Of a stretch of 64,000 bases of DNA, positions 10,031-19,171 are shown one piece after another. Position numbers and translations under genes: made by a program. Where the stretch lies: the NCBI GenBank assembly GCA_943368475.1, contig CALRLF020000006.1:33845-97844 (forward strand), in the 5' to 3' direction. The notes below the pieces were generated by a model. That model was not told the DNA's origin and made no database searches. It saw nothing but the letters and a program-made list of their open reading frames with translations. Source of the DNA: UBA1930 sp943368475 (GTDB lineage: Bacteria; Bacteroidota; Bacteroidia; Chitinophagales; Chitinophagaceae). Within the stretch, counting starts at the first letter, position 1, and each line of letters opens with the position of its first letter.

Positions 10031-10130
10031 TCTGGGCGTGCCCTAAAGGTCGGGCTTTCCGTTACAAATCCTCGCCACAAAACCCTTACACAAAACCTTC
10101 AGCTGTGGGTTTTTCTCTTCAATCCCTCAC
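10031..10130. repeat. GC-rich intergenic repeat-like island
   Basis: The intergenic stretch 9994-10218 contains a block far richer in G and C than its surroundings, with GGGCGTGCCC (GGGC/GCCC arms) followed by GGTCGGGCTTTCCGTTACAA and then CTCGCC. I recall similar wording from repeats scattered in Bacteroidota genomes, but only one copy is in this window and I could not compare it. No plausible ORF covers it. Confidence 0.5.
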
Positions 10131-10150
10131 GCAAAAAACAAATTAAAAAC

Positions 10151-10180
10151 AAAAGCTATTTCAATAAATGAAATAGCCTT
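10151..10180 (-). terminator. Terminator of the large T9SS cargo gene
   Basis: Stem GCTATTTCA/TGAAATAGC (10155-10163 and 10169-10177) with a five-base loop; on the minus strand it is followed by a T-rich run. It lies 40 bases after the stop of the gene at 10219-13383. Confidence 0.75.
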
Positions 10181-10218
10181 GTTCTTGATTGCTTGCTTAA
10201 AACTTAAACTAAAAAACA

Positions 10219-13200
10219 CTATTGCAAAATCAGTACTTTTTGTTTTAAAGTAGTAATGCCATCAGTAACAACCATTTCATAATTACCATTCAATAACATA
10301 GATGGCAATTGTGCTGACTGAGCCAATACACCACCATTGTAATTTAATACAGTAGTATAAACTGATTGACCCATATTGTTATAAAGCATTACAGTTACTT
10401 TACCTTGTTTCAAATCACTGATTTGAAAATTTAATTGCCCCCCTTTTACCGGGTTAGGATAAACACTTAATCCTGCATTAGAATTTTTAATGCTAATTTT
10501 TACAGTATTGCTGTATTGCTTTTCATTACTGCCTTTATCCATACCTGCAATTCGATAATAATTAATCCCCGATTGTGGAGCAAAATCGGTGAAGCTGTAA
10601 GCATTAAAATTACTTGCTTTTACGGTTCCAATTTCTGTAAAATGAATACCATCAATTGAATGTTCAATTACATATTTGTCGGTATTAATTTCTGTGTAAA
10701 TCGTCCAATTAACTTTTACTTCCTTAGCACTAACTAATACTGCATTGATTGATCCAAACTTAACCGGTAAGACAGCATTTGCATTTTTCGTAACTAAGAA
10801 TGGACTAAAAGAAGAGAATGAAGCAGTAGCAGACAATGAACTTACACTGCCTGCACCCATAACAGCATCCCAAGTTGTGCCATTGTAATGTGAGATACCC
10901 ACTTTGCCACCTAAGGTTGCAAACGTTGTTCCCATTAAAGATGAAGGAAAGCCTAGTGTAAGTGTTGCTGTATGTGTGTTTACGTTATTAGGAAACACTC
11001 TATTAATCATATAGCTTGCATCTACCGAAGTATCTTTTTGTGCAGCTAACAAAGGTGTTCCATTAGGTAAACCATTTTGTGTGGCACCATTAAAAGCTGT
11101 TACTGCAAATCCAGATGTACTATCTGGCGTAATAGTTACAGGTAAATAATTACCATTTGTACCAACAGGGAACAATCTTGCAGTTGAGAAATTTTCTATA
11201 TCTAAAACACCCACTGCTCCAGTAGCTACATCTACCTTGGTATCTATAAATTTAGTATTGCTAAATGGTGTACCAGCAATTTCATTACCTGAATTAATTC
11301 TTAAAGAATCTCCAGTTCTTAGCGTTAATATTCCAGCATTTAAGTTTAATGTACCCGATAAATTTACAATGGCTTTATTCAACGTAGTATTTGCATTAAC
11401 AGTTATACTACCTGCATTAATTGGCGAAGCAGTTAATGTATTAAATGGCGTTGTTGTAGCTGTATTAAATGTATAGCTTGCACCAGTAGCAGAATTAACT
11501 GTGGTAAATGCTATTAAAGAACCATCTAAACCAGCAGTATTCGATGTAACTGTATTAGAACCAGCAGTTGTAAATGTTAATGACAACTCTGGTGTACTTG
11601 TACTATCTACAGTTGCTGTAGCAGCATTAGATAAAAAGAAATTACCCCCACCATTATAATTCAATACCATTGTTCCAGCAGGAAATAAATTAGGATGAGA
11701 TGAACTGCTTACAATTGAACCTACTGGAATATTGGTAATATTTCTTACCTGAATTGTATTTGAGTTAATTGTTGCTGCACAACCACCTGACGCAGATCCA
11801 CTGTTAGCTGGTTTATTGTGAGTTGTATTATAACTTCCTAAAGGATTAAATGATGCTCCTGTGCCTGTAATTGTATAGTTGCCCAAATCTAACTTACCTG
11901 TAGGAGCAACAGTTGGTGATGTGCCAGTAACTGTAATATTATTACTTAGTGTTAATGTAGCACCATCGCCAACCAATAAATTGGTAAACTGTGGTTGTGT
12001 TGTGCCTGCACCAATTGTGGCATTAGCTCCCATAAACATTACTTTACCAAAATTTAGAGGTGCTGTTGAGTTGTTAATAATAGTTCCATAAATAAAAGCA
12101 GGTGGAGCAACTGTATTATTTATGTAATTTGTTGAAGCAGCAGTAAAAGTAGATGTTGCAGCAATTGTTAAAGTATCGCAACGTTTGGGTAAAAAGAAAA
12201 GTGCTATTGTAGCCGACTTTGAAGGTATACTACCACTAAACGTTACATTACCAAAACTTGCTGCACTTTGTGGGCTATAATTTGTAGCGTTAATTGAATA
12301 AAAATATGGAGGATATGCATTACCGTAAGCAACAACATAATTACTTGCAGGGGCAAATTTAACAACTGGTGTAAATGGATAAGTGCTACCTGTAATAATT
12401 GTAACACCAAAAGGCGAATTCATTTTGTAAGCACTACCACCTGAACCAATTTGAGGGTGTGTATATGTAGAACCTGCTTCAAAAACTATAGGTTCACCAC
12501 TGTTTACCAATGCTAAAGTTCCAGCTGCCAATGAACCTGTTGTCATTGGATTACCAAAAACAAAAGGGATTGAGTTTGGTGTTGTGGTAACCCCATGATT
12601 GGTTCCATTTAAACAGCTACTGCCACTTTTGAAAAACAATGAATTTGGAGAAGCTGCATATAAACGGCCACCAGCTCCCCTTCCCTGAAAATTAAACTTA
12701 CCACTTATGTTTCCAGTTGCACCAGCGTTTAAATAAATAACTAGTGAACTCATTGTAGTTGAAGATCCTATACCAAAATTAAAAGTAGAACTTGCATCTA
12801 TTGTTAAACCAGGATTACCAGTAATATAAATAGTACTTGCTTTATAAAGCGTAGTAACTGTATTTAAAATATTTTCATTTGAAAGATAAAGTGTATCAGG
12901 CCCATTGATGCCAATTATCTGTGACATGTTAGCCATGCCAGTACCAGATGACACATAATCACCTAATTTAAAAATACTGGTAATACCAGTACCATAAACA
13001 GGAACGATATTTGCTCCTACAGTAGCACCATAAGTTACAGTACCAGCGAGCTGAGTATTTCCGGATACTGTATTTACAACTGTAACAGTTACACCGTTTA
13101 ATAACTTCAATTGAGCTACAGAATCTTTTGCTGCATTAATAAAAATGGATTTATTTATTGCCAAACTGGGTGCCGTACCATCAAAAACTAAAATATCTGT

Positions 13201-13383
13201 AACTGCAGGGGTAGTTCTTGGAGATCCAGTACTATCGATAGCTGTATTCCATTTTTCAGGATTATTCCAAGCAATTGCTGCTCCAGATGCTCCTGGTCCA
13301 CCAACCCAATAATAAGTTGTTTGAGCCGATAGTTTTACAGTAATAATGAGAAACAGAGAGAGAGAGAGTAATACTTTTTTCAT
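10219..13383 (-). CDS. Large T9SS type A secreted protein
   Basis: A 1054-residue protein from ATG 13383; the longer frame would start at a TTG and hide the signal peptide MKKVLLSLSLFLIITVKLSAQ. The body is rich in Gly, Ser, Thr and Asn with many short beta-strand patterns, as in parallel beta-helix adhesins. Residues about 780-900 (LFPVGTNGNYLPVTITPDST) match the same region in the gene at 2-1051. A fibronectin-like module (VNWTIYTEINTDKYVIEHS) and a sorting domain (LSVYPNPVKGGQ ... LKQKVLILQ) close the protein. It probably becomes a surface or released protein. Codons 6-10 contain a 14-base CT run. It lies between GH35 and GH2 genes, but no catalytic domain was recognised. Confidence 0.83.
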   Translation of the reverse strand: MKKVLLSLSLFLIITVKLSAQTTYYWVGGPGASGAAIAWNNPEKWNTAIDSTGSPRTTPAVTDILVFDGTAPSLAINKSIFINAAKDSVAQLKLLNGVTVTVVNTVSGNTQLAGTVTYGATVGANIVPVYGTGITSIFKLGDYVSSGTGMANMSQIIGINGPDTLYLSNENILNTVTTLYKASTIYITGNPGLTIDASSTFNFGIGSSTTMSSLVIYLNAGATGNISGKFNFQGRGAGGRLYAASPNSLFFKSGSSCLNGTNHGVTTTPNSIPFVFGNPMTTGSLAAGTLALVNSGEPIVFEAGSTYTHPQIGSGGSAYKMNSPFGVTIITGSTYPFTPVVKFAPASNYVVAYGNAYPPYFYSINATNYSPQSAASFGNVTFSGSIPSKSATIALFFLPKRCDTLTIAATSTFTAASTNYINNTVAPPAFIYGTIINNSTAPLNFGKVMFMGANATIGAGTTQPQFTNLLVGDGATLTLSNNITVTGTSPTVAPTGKLDLGNYTITGTGASFNPLGSYNTTHNKPANSGSASGGCAATINSNTIQVRNITNIPVGSIVSSSSHPNLFPAGTMVLNYNGGGNFFLSNAATATVDSTSTPELSLTFTTAGSNTVTSNTAGLDGSLIAFTTVNSATGASYTFNTATTTPFNTLTASPINAGSITVNANTTLNKAIVNLSGTLNLNAGILTLRTGDSLRINSGNEIAGTPFSNTKFIDTKVDVATGAVGVLDIENFSTARLFPVGTNGNYLPVTITPDSTSGFAVTAFNGATQNGLPNGTPLLAAQKDTSVDASYMINRVFPNNVNTHTATLTLGFPSSLMGTTFATLGGKVGISHYNGTTWDAVMGAGSVSSLSATASFSSFSPFLVTKNANAVLPVKFGSINAVLVSAKEVKVNWTIYTEINTDKYVIEHSIDGIHFTEIGTVKASNFNAYSFTDFAPQSGINYYRIAGMDKGSNEKQYSNTVKISIKNSNAGLSVYPNPVKGGQLNFQISDLKQGKVTVMLYNNMGQSVYTTVLNYNGGVLAQSAQLPSMLLNGNYEMVVTDGITTLKQKVLILQ
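13355..13368. repeat. Dinucleotide run (AG)7 in the signal-peptide codons
   Basis: Seven AG units on the plus strand, read as CT repeats a few codons after the ATG of the T9SS gene. Gain or loss of one unit would shift the frame. Confidence 0.85.
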
Positions 13384-13518
13384 AAAGCTTTTGTTTAAGT
13401 GTTGCAATCGAGTGCTAACATAAATACAAGCTTTTGCTCAAACGTCCTGCCCCATCCTGCGTTTAACTGTAAATTAAACACTTAATTCAAAAAAATTAGT
13501 TCCTAGCAATAAAATTTA

Positions 13519-15981
13519 CTAGAAACCAGTTACAGTGGTTTTGTATTCTGGTTTAAGTACAATCGATTTAATAACAGGCAGATTTGTGTTTTTAATCTTC
13601 TCAAAAACGCCTACCTCAAAGTAAACTTTACTGTCTTTTGTAAAAGGGGTGATTAAAGTGGTGATTTTGCCAGTATGATTTAAGTCTTTTAATTTGAGTT
13701 TATCGAGAGACAAAGTCATTGGTAATCCCATATTAAAATCATCAGCAATTAAACGATCATTCAAATAAATGGCTTGCGTATCACCTTCGTAAGCTATTTC
13801 TAAAATACCGGCCTTGATATTATGTGGAATAGTAAGATTGTAATAAACAGCTTTGGGAATGACTTCCATTTTGGCTGCATAAAAGGGATATAATTTATTA
13901 ACTGCGGTATCTTCACTCATTTTTTGTGCAGCGTTTGTTAGCTCTTGATTTAACTGCCAATTAGTTTTTGATTCTATTGGTTTAAACGAAAATTCATAAC
14001 TATTAAAACGTTGTTGTTTGAAGGCTTTATTAATTCTAACATTTGCGAACCTGAGTTCTTTGGGATTATCAAACACGTTAAAATGAATATTTGGCTGACC
14101 TAAAGCTTGAAGTAAAATATTTTTACCATTACAAATTAATTGAGCATTTGATATAACAAAATGTTCTTGTCCATTAAATATAAAATTCCAGGCATTTAAT
14201 GCTTGTTGATGGTTTAAAGTTATGATGCTGATTGACTTTCCATTGACCAATTGAATATCGATAATAGCATTTAGACCTGATTTTATACTTGTAATTTTAT
14301 AGGTTGATGCTCTTTTTTCCACAAGTGCATTTAAAGATATAACAGATACAATATTTTCCGAATCAAATACATATTCTGGTGCTATTTTATCATCGGCATA
14401 AAAAAAATAAGTTGACTTTTTTGAAGTATGAATGTAAAAGGGTTGAGTAGTTGCATACACTAAATTGACATCTCCCAGTTTTAAATTAAATGGTAAAATA
14501 AATTGAGTATTTGCAGGAATTGAAATAGGCAATTCAGGTACTTTTAAAATAGTATTTTCATTTGTTCGAATATTGAATTGAACCTGCTGTACATCTTTCA
14601 TATTCAACTGTCGTTGAAATTGATTAATAAATATGAATCCTCTACCATTTTTTGCTCTAACAGCCCAACGCAAATGGGTACTATCGGCTTTATTCTTCAC
14701 TTTATTTTCAGGAAAATAAGTATAACATGTTGCCAATTGTTCTCCATAATTATTTAAAAATGAATGAAACAATTTAAAATAGTTATAAGATGGTTTTATA
14801 TCTCCCCATTGCCCAATAGGCGATTGAAAATCGTAATTGATGATTGGATAATCATTGGGATATTTTGTTAATTTCGACTCTTGCAAAGTAGATAATTTAC
14901 CAATGGCATTGATACCTCCATGAAACATATAATAGCCCATTAAATTGGCTCCTGCTCCTGTTTTAGATATTGCCAACCCCAATACATCTTGTGGCAAAAT
15001 TATTGGTCTACGATGATGTGTAACCTGAATACCAGCACCCATTTCGGCTGTTGCATAAGGATAACGATACCCTTTATAATTATTACTATCCACTACTATT
15101 CCCAATAAATCATTACCAATTGTAGGATCACTTCTTAGCGAATCGAATAAATAGTTTTCGGATAAAGGCAATTGTGTTGTTCGTTTATCCCATGGAGCTT
15201 CTGGATAGCCTCCCCAAACGGGAATGAGTTCAGTTTGTTTAAGATTTGAGCCAGGCCAACCTGTTGCTGTATAATAAGGAACATCAATTCCTGCTTGTAC
15301 AGCCATTTTTTTTAGGGTTAGTATATGTGTTAAGCCTTTAGGATTGTTAAAACGAAACTCATTTTCAATTTGTGCTCCTATAATTGCACCGCCATCCTTA
15401 AAATATAACCCTTTTAATTGATTGGCAATTTGATTAAAAAAAAGTGCTACATAATTTAAGTATAGAGAATCATTTGTTCTTGTTTTGGCTTCTTTCAACA
15501 ACCAATCGGGGAAGCCTCCATTTCGTACTTCTCCATGACACCAAGGCCCAATTCTTACAAATAAATACATCTTATGCTTAGCACATAGTTGTGCAAAATA
15601 TTTTAAATTAAGGTTTTCATTCCAAGTCCAACTACCTTTTTCCTCTTCATGATAAATCCAAAAAACATAAGTAGCAATTACATTAATGCCACATGCTTTC
15701 ATTTTTAAAATAGAACTTTCCCATTGTTCTTTTGGGAAACGGCTGAAATGAAATTCACCCATTGCAGGAAACCAAGGCTTGCCATTTTTAATAAAGTATA
15801 AACTATTGGCATCAAGGCTTTCACCTTTTGCATTTGTATGTTTACCTAAACTTAGATGGTTTGAAATAATGGGAAAATTATTCTGAGAAATATCAATTTT
15901 ATAAAGATTATTCGTTTGTGTTTTTGCTATAAATGGACACAATAAAATTAAGGCAAGGCAAATCGTTTTAATTGATTTCAT
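13519..15981 (-). CDS. GH35 family beta-galactosidase, secreted
   Basis: An 820-residue protein with signal peptide MKSIKTICLALILLCPFIAKTQ. The GH35 TIM barrel starts at FIKNGKPWFPAMGEFHFSRF (residues about 63-82) and continues with GINVIATYVFWIYHE and VRIGPWCHGEVRNGGFPDW. The acid/base residue is in GAQIENEFR (Glu about 208) and the probable nucleophile is in YATAEMGAGI (Glu about 313). The C-terminal half is beta-rich jelly-roll. The enzyme should remove terminal beta-D-galactose. It is encoded 135 bases upstream of the large T9SS gene on the same strand and probably serves the same glycan as the GH2 and six-hairpin enzymes. Confidence 0.9.
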   Translation of the reverse strand: MKSIKTICLALILLCPFIAKTQTNNLYKIDISQNNFPIISNHLSLGKHTNAKGESLDANSLYFIKNGKPWFPAMGEFHFSRFPKEQWESSILKMKACGINVIATYVFWIYHEEEKGSWTWNENLNLKYFAQLCAKHKMYLFVRIGPWCHGEVRNGGFPDWLLKEAKTRTNDSLYLNYVALFFNQIANQLKGLYFKDGGAIIGAQIENEFRFNNPKGLTHILTLKKMAVQAGIDVPYYTATGWPGSNLKQTELIPVWGGYPEAPWDKRTTQLPLSENYLFDSLRSDPTIGNDLLGIVVDSNNYKGYRYPYATAEMGAGIQVTHHRRPIILPQDVLGLAISKTGAGANLMGYYMFHGGINAIGKLSTLQESKLTKYPNDYPIINYDFQSPIGQWGDIKPSYNYFKLFHSFLNNYGEQLATCYTYFPENKVKNKADSTHLRWAVRAKNGRGFIFINQFQRQLNMKDVQQVQFNIRTNENTILKVPELPISIPANTQFILPFNLKLGDVNLVYATTQPFYIHTSKKSTYFFYADDKIAPEYVFDSENIVSVISLNALVEKRASTYKITSIKSGLNAIIDIQLVNGKSISIITLNHQQALNAWNFIFNGQEHFVISNAQLICNGKNILLQALGQPNIHFNVFDNPKELRFANVRINKAFKQQRFNSYEFSFKPIESKTNWQLNQELTNAAQKMSEDTAVNKLYPFYAAKMEVIPKAVYYNLTIPHNIKAGILEIAYEGDTQAIYLNDRLIADDFNMGLPMTLSLDKLKLKDLNHTGKITTLITPFTKDSKVYFEVGVFEKIKNTNLPVIKSIVLKPEYKTTVTGF

Positions 15982-16070
15982 TAGAAAAATGAGATTGGTA
16001 AAACAATGACTAAAACTATTTATTTAAAAATGCTTACCATCCTGCACTATCGTTTCACAAGATTTATTTT

Positions 16071-17075
16071 CTAAGCATTACTCATAATTTTAACAGCAAG
16101 TTCTTTCATTAAACCTGCATCGCTGGTGCCTCCATCATGCACACCAAGGCTGCGTAAATTATATTCGTGGAGTAGTAATAATATTCTTTCAACGCCTTGA
16201 TAATTGTAACTACGACTTGCCTGCATGTAATCTTTTACAAAATATGGAGAGATACCCATTGCTGCTGCAATTGCTTTTTCATCGTTTGTTCCAACACCAA
16301 AAATACCATACACTTTACTAAAGAAACCATACAAGGAAGGAAGTATCAATTGAATAGGGCCAGCTTTAGGATTTTTCTCAAAATAATTAATAATACGTAT
16401 GGCTTTGGTGAAATCTTTTTTGCCAAATGCTGCTTGTAATTCAAACACATTGAACTCTTTACTTACACCAATATAGTTTTCAATATCATCTTCTGTAATA
16501 CTTTTTCTGGCTCCAAGATTCACTGCCAGCTTTTCAATTTCATTTTCAATTCGGCTTAAATCATTTCCAACATGATCTACCAATAACAACAATGCCTTTT
16601 GTTGTATTGATAACCCATGATTGGCAACCATCGTATTTGCCCAACCAGGTAATTCACTATCATATAATTTTTTAGTTGTAAAAACTTCGCCTTTCGATTT
16701 TAATGTTTTTGCAAACTTGGTACGGGCATCAACTTTTTTTTCTTTATAGCTAACTACAAATACAGTTGACGGAAGTGGATTATCAACATAACCTTCTAAT
16801 TTTTCAATATCCTTCATGTGTTGTGCTTCTTTTATTAGCACAACTTGTCTTTCTGAAAACATGGGATACCTTCTGCAAGCGTTTACAACATCTGCCCAAT
16901 TTGCATCTCGACCATAAAACACAGAAAGATTAAAACTTGCTTCGCTTTCGGCAAGAATATTGTGTTCGGCAAACGCAACAATTTTGTCAATAAAATAAGG
17001 CTCCTCACCTTCTAGCCAATAAATAGGTTTGAAGTTGCCTTTTTTCCAGTCTCCAATAATTTTTTCTGCCGACAT
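16071..17075 (-). CDS. holA: DNA polymerase III delta subunit (clamp loader)
   Basis: A 334-residue protein beginning MSAEKIIGDWKKGNFKPIYW at ATG 17075. The frame continues 15 codons further upstream, but that extension overlaps a TAnnTTTG promoter word and does not fit the family. Diagnostic parts are YWLEGEEPYFIDKI near the start, the degenerate AAA+ region (YPMFSERQVVLIKEAQHMKD, VFVVSYKEKKVDARTKF), then ENEIEKLAVNLG and IGVSKEFNVFELQAAF in the collar. The protein binds the beta clamp and opens it during loading. Length matches the family. The gene stands alone between GH35 and an exonuclease gene. Confidence 0.9.
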   Translation of the reverse strand: MSAEKIIGDWKKGNFKPIYWLEGEEPYFIDKIVAFAEHNILAESEASFNLSVFYGRDANWADVVNACRRYPMFSERQVVLIKEAQHMKDIEKLEGYVDNPLPSTVFVVSYKEKKVDARTKFAKTLKSKGEVFTTKKLYDSELPGWANTMVANHGLSIQQKALLLLVDHVGNDLSRIENEIEKLAVNLGARKSITEDDIENYIGVSKEFNVFELQAAFGKKDFTKAIRIINYFEKNPKAGPIQLILPSLYGFFSKVYGIFGVGTNDEKAIAAAMGISPYFVKDYMQASRSYNYQGVERILLLLHEYNLRSLGVHDGGTSDAGLMKELAVKIMSNA

Positions 17076-17079
17076 ACAG

Positions 17080-17087
17080 CAAAAGTA
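17080..17087 (-). promoter_or_regulatory. -7 promoter word of holA
   Basis: Minus strand TACTTTTG matches the Bacteroidota TAnnTTTG box. TTTG (17104-17107) lies 16 bases further upstream as a possible -33 element. Only four bases separate the box from ATG 17075, so the transcript would have little or no leader. Confidence 0.5.
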
Positions 17088-17173
17088 AGTGCCAGCAAGG
17101 CTGCAAAAAATACTGTACAATAAATGTTGAAAACTCAGTATTTAAACTGTTTGATAAAGAATAGAGTAGGTCA

Positions 17174-17887
17174 TTATTCTACAATAACTATTCGTTCATC
17201 GCTCAAAAGCGACAATCCTTTGTATCGCAAAACAATATTGGCACAAACAACCACATCTCGTTGGCAATATTCAACAATACGCTGTAAATTATTTTCCTTA
17301 TAATACACTTCTTGTACTTGGCTTCCATCTATATCAGACTTACTAGTTGGAATGCCCAAAACATTGGCTAAAAGATGTAAAGAAATATAGTTTTTATTAT
17401 CGCCAAATTTCCACCAGTTCAATGTATCGAAGATTTTCACTTCCCATGGTTTTCGATCATGCAACCACAAATATTCAGGCATTTGTAACTGATTAATCAT
17501 CACTCTTCTGCATATATAAGGTAAATCGAACTCTTTAATATTGTGGCCAGCAAATTGAAAATTTTTATTGTGCCGATACATTTTGCCACACAATTCTAAA
17601 AACCTGTTCAGTACATCTACTTCATCATCACCATAAATACTTTTTACTTTAACGCATAATTTCCTGTTGGCATCTTCATAAAAATAAGCAGTACTAATAC
17701 AGATAATTTTGCCAAACTCTGCTAAAATTCCAGCTTTCATTTTCCAGCTCTCTTCAGGCGTCGTATTTTCTGGCACGGTTTTAGAAACTTTATCCCACCA
17801 AAGCGTTTGCCATACAGGTGAAAGCTGGTGATAGTTCTCTACCATAGGAACCGTTTCAATATCCATCAATAATAAGTCCTTAATCAT
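17174..17887 (-). CDS. PolB-like 3'-5' exonuclease (DEDD fold)
   Basis: A 237-residue protein from ATG 17887 (MIKDLLLMDIETVP). The open frame runs 36 codons further upstream without family-like sequence, so the internal ATG was chosen. Motifs: Exo I LLLMDIETVP (Asp9, Glu11), Exo II FAGHNIKEFDLPYI, and Exo III IVEYCQRDVVVCANI with the Tyr-x3-Asp of the DEDDy class. It belongs to the family described as predicted 3'-5' exonucleases related to the PolB exonuclease domain. No polymerase domain is attached. Substrate and partner are unknown; a role in DNA or RNA end trimming is inference. It is monocistronic, 98 bases upstream of holA. Confidence 0.82.
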   Translation of the reverse strand: MIKDLLLMDIETVPMVENYHQLSPVWQTLWWDKVSKTVPENTTPEESWKMKAGILAEFGKIICISTAYFYEDANRKLCVKVKSIYGDDEVDVLNRFLELCGKMYRHNKNFQFAGHNIKEFDLPYICRRVMINQLQMPEYLWLHDRKPWEVKIFDTLNWWKFGDNKNYISLHLLANVLGIPTSKSDIDGSQVQEVYYKENNLQRIVEYCQRDVVVCANIVLRYKGLSLLSDERIVIVE

Positions 17888-18089
17888 TGATACAATTTTA
17901 AAAGTTATTGGTATTGAGTTAAGATAAATGCTATTTAATGATGTATCAGCAACAAAAAAGCTTGCACTATCGTAAATATATAAAATATAGAGCATTCGAT
18001 GTGCATAACCTTGAAAAAGACTTTTACATTTTTACAACAGTTTATTTTATTGAAACTAAACGTACTTTGCATCTAAATTAAAAAAACAT

Positions 18090-19094
18090 ATGAGCTACAC
18101 ACAATACCCTTCAGCTTCACCACAGGGTTCAACAAACGAACCTGTAATGAATAATGAACCTAAAAAGGATAATCGTAACCTTATTTATGCTTTGCTTATT
18201 GGTGCATTAATTTGTACTTGGGGCTATATTATTTATGATAAAGGCAAAGTCAAAGAAGAAAAAATTCAGTTTGTTGATCGAATCATTAAAGATTCAATGG
18301 ATCGATCGACACTACAAGACCAATTTAATTTATTAAGTGGTAAAGCAGATTCAATTACCATAAATAATCAGCAATTACAAGGTGCATTGGCCGAAAAAAA
18401 CAGTGATATTCAAAAGTTGAGAAGCAATATTGCTGCTACTTTGAAAAAGAAAAATCTTACTGCTGCTGAGTTAGCAGAAGCTCAAAAACAAATTGCTGAA
18501 TTACAAAACAAAGTGGAAAGCTTATATGCAGAAGTTGAAAAATTACAGGCAGAAAACAAACAATTAACTGCAAGTAATGATCAACTTAACACAGAGAAGA
18601 AACAATTGACAGAAGAAAAAGGAAATTTACAAAGCGATTTAAGCAAAACAAAAGAAGAGAAAGCAAAAGTTGAAGATGTAGCATCTACTTTACATGCTTC
18701 TAACATTAATGTTACAGCTATTAATTTAAGAGGAAGTAAAGAGAAAGAGACTACCAAAGCTAAAAAAGCGGATTATTTTAAAGTGAGTTTTGATATTGAC
18801 GAAAACCGTATTGCAGCTAGTGGTAGCAAATCTTTAATGGTTTGTATTTACCACCCTGACGGAAGTCTTTCATTATCATCAGGAAGCTTTACAGACAGAA
18901 ATGGTAAAACAGTTCAGTACACCAATAAAGTAGATATTAATTACGAGCAAGGTAAAAAACAACCCGTAAGTTTTCAGTGGAATCCAGGTGATAAGTTTCA
19001 ACCAGGAGATTATAAAATTGAAATTTACAACAATGGTTTCAAAATTGGTCAGGGTACTAAAAACATGAGTAAATCCTCTTTTTTAGGATTGTAA
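18090..19094 (+). CDS. Single-pass membrane protein with long coiled coil
   Basis: A 334-residue protein of unknown function. A short polar N-terminus (about 30 residues) is followed by one membrane segment (LIYALLIGALICTWGYII, residues about 31-48). A long coiled coil covers about residues 60-205, rich in Lys, Glu, Gln and Leu heptads (AEVEKLQAENKQL, TEEKGNLQSDLSKTKEEK). A globular C-terminal domain (residues about 210-334) starts at VTAINLRGSKEKE and contains DYFKVSFDIDENRIAASGSK and PGDYKIEIYNNGFKIGQG, which looks like a beta-sandwich. The likely topology places the coiled coil and C-terminal domain in the periplasm. It is divergent from the exonuclease gene and ends at a strong terminator. 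Confidence 0.78.
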   Translation: MSYTQYPSASPQGSTNEPVMNNEPKKDNRNLIYALLIGALICTWGYIIYDKGKVKEEKIQFVDRIIKDSMDRSTLQDQFNLLSGKADSITINNQQLQGALAEKNSDIQKLRSNIAATLKKKNLTAAELAEAQKQIAELQNKVESLYAEVEKLQAENKQLTASNDQLNTEKKQLTEEKGNLQSDLSKTKEEKAKVEDVASTLHASNINVTAINLRGSKEKETTKAKKADYFKVSFDIDENRIAASGSKSLMVCIYHPDGSLSLSSGSFTDRNGKTVQYTNKVDINYEQGKKQPVSFQWNPGDKFQPGDYKIEIYNNGFKIGQGTKNMSKSSFLGL

Positions 19095-19115
19095 TTTCAA
19101 CCCTTCATATATACC

Positions 19116-19153
19116 AAAAGAAAATGTTCTGCAATTGCAGAACATTTTCTTTT
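19116..19153. terminator. Bidirectional palindromic terminator
   Basis: A perfect 38-base palindrome (AAAAGAAAATGTTCTGCAA and its complement) between the convergent coiled-coil gene and tilS. It is flanked by A and T tracts on both sides. Confidence 0.85.
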
Positions 19154-19171
19154 TATAACTTATCTAATTCT

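Noticed and set aside
16029..16079. AATGCTTA/TAAGCATT arms around the holA stop
   Set aside because: Only eight paired bases with a 35-base loop; too weak for a terminator call.
16043..17974. Shared 11-base word TGCACTATCGT near 16043 and 17964
   Set aside because: Matches of this length are expected by chance many times in 64 kb, and the flanks do not agree.
18067..18077. TACTTTG word before the coiled-coil gene as a promoter
   Set aside because: One base too short for TAnnTTTG and with no TTTG at a fitting distance.
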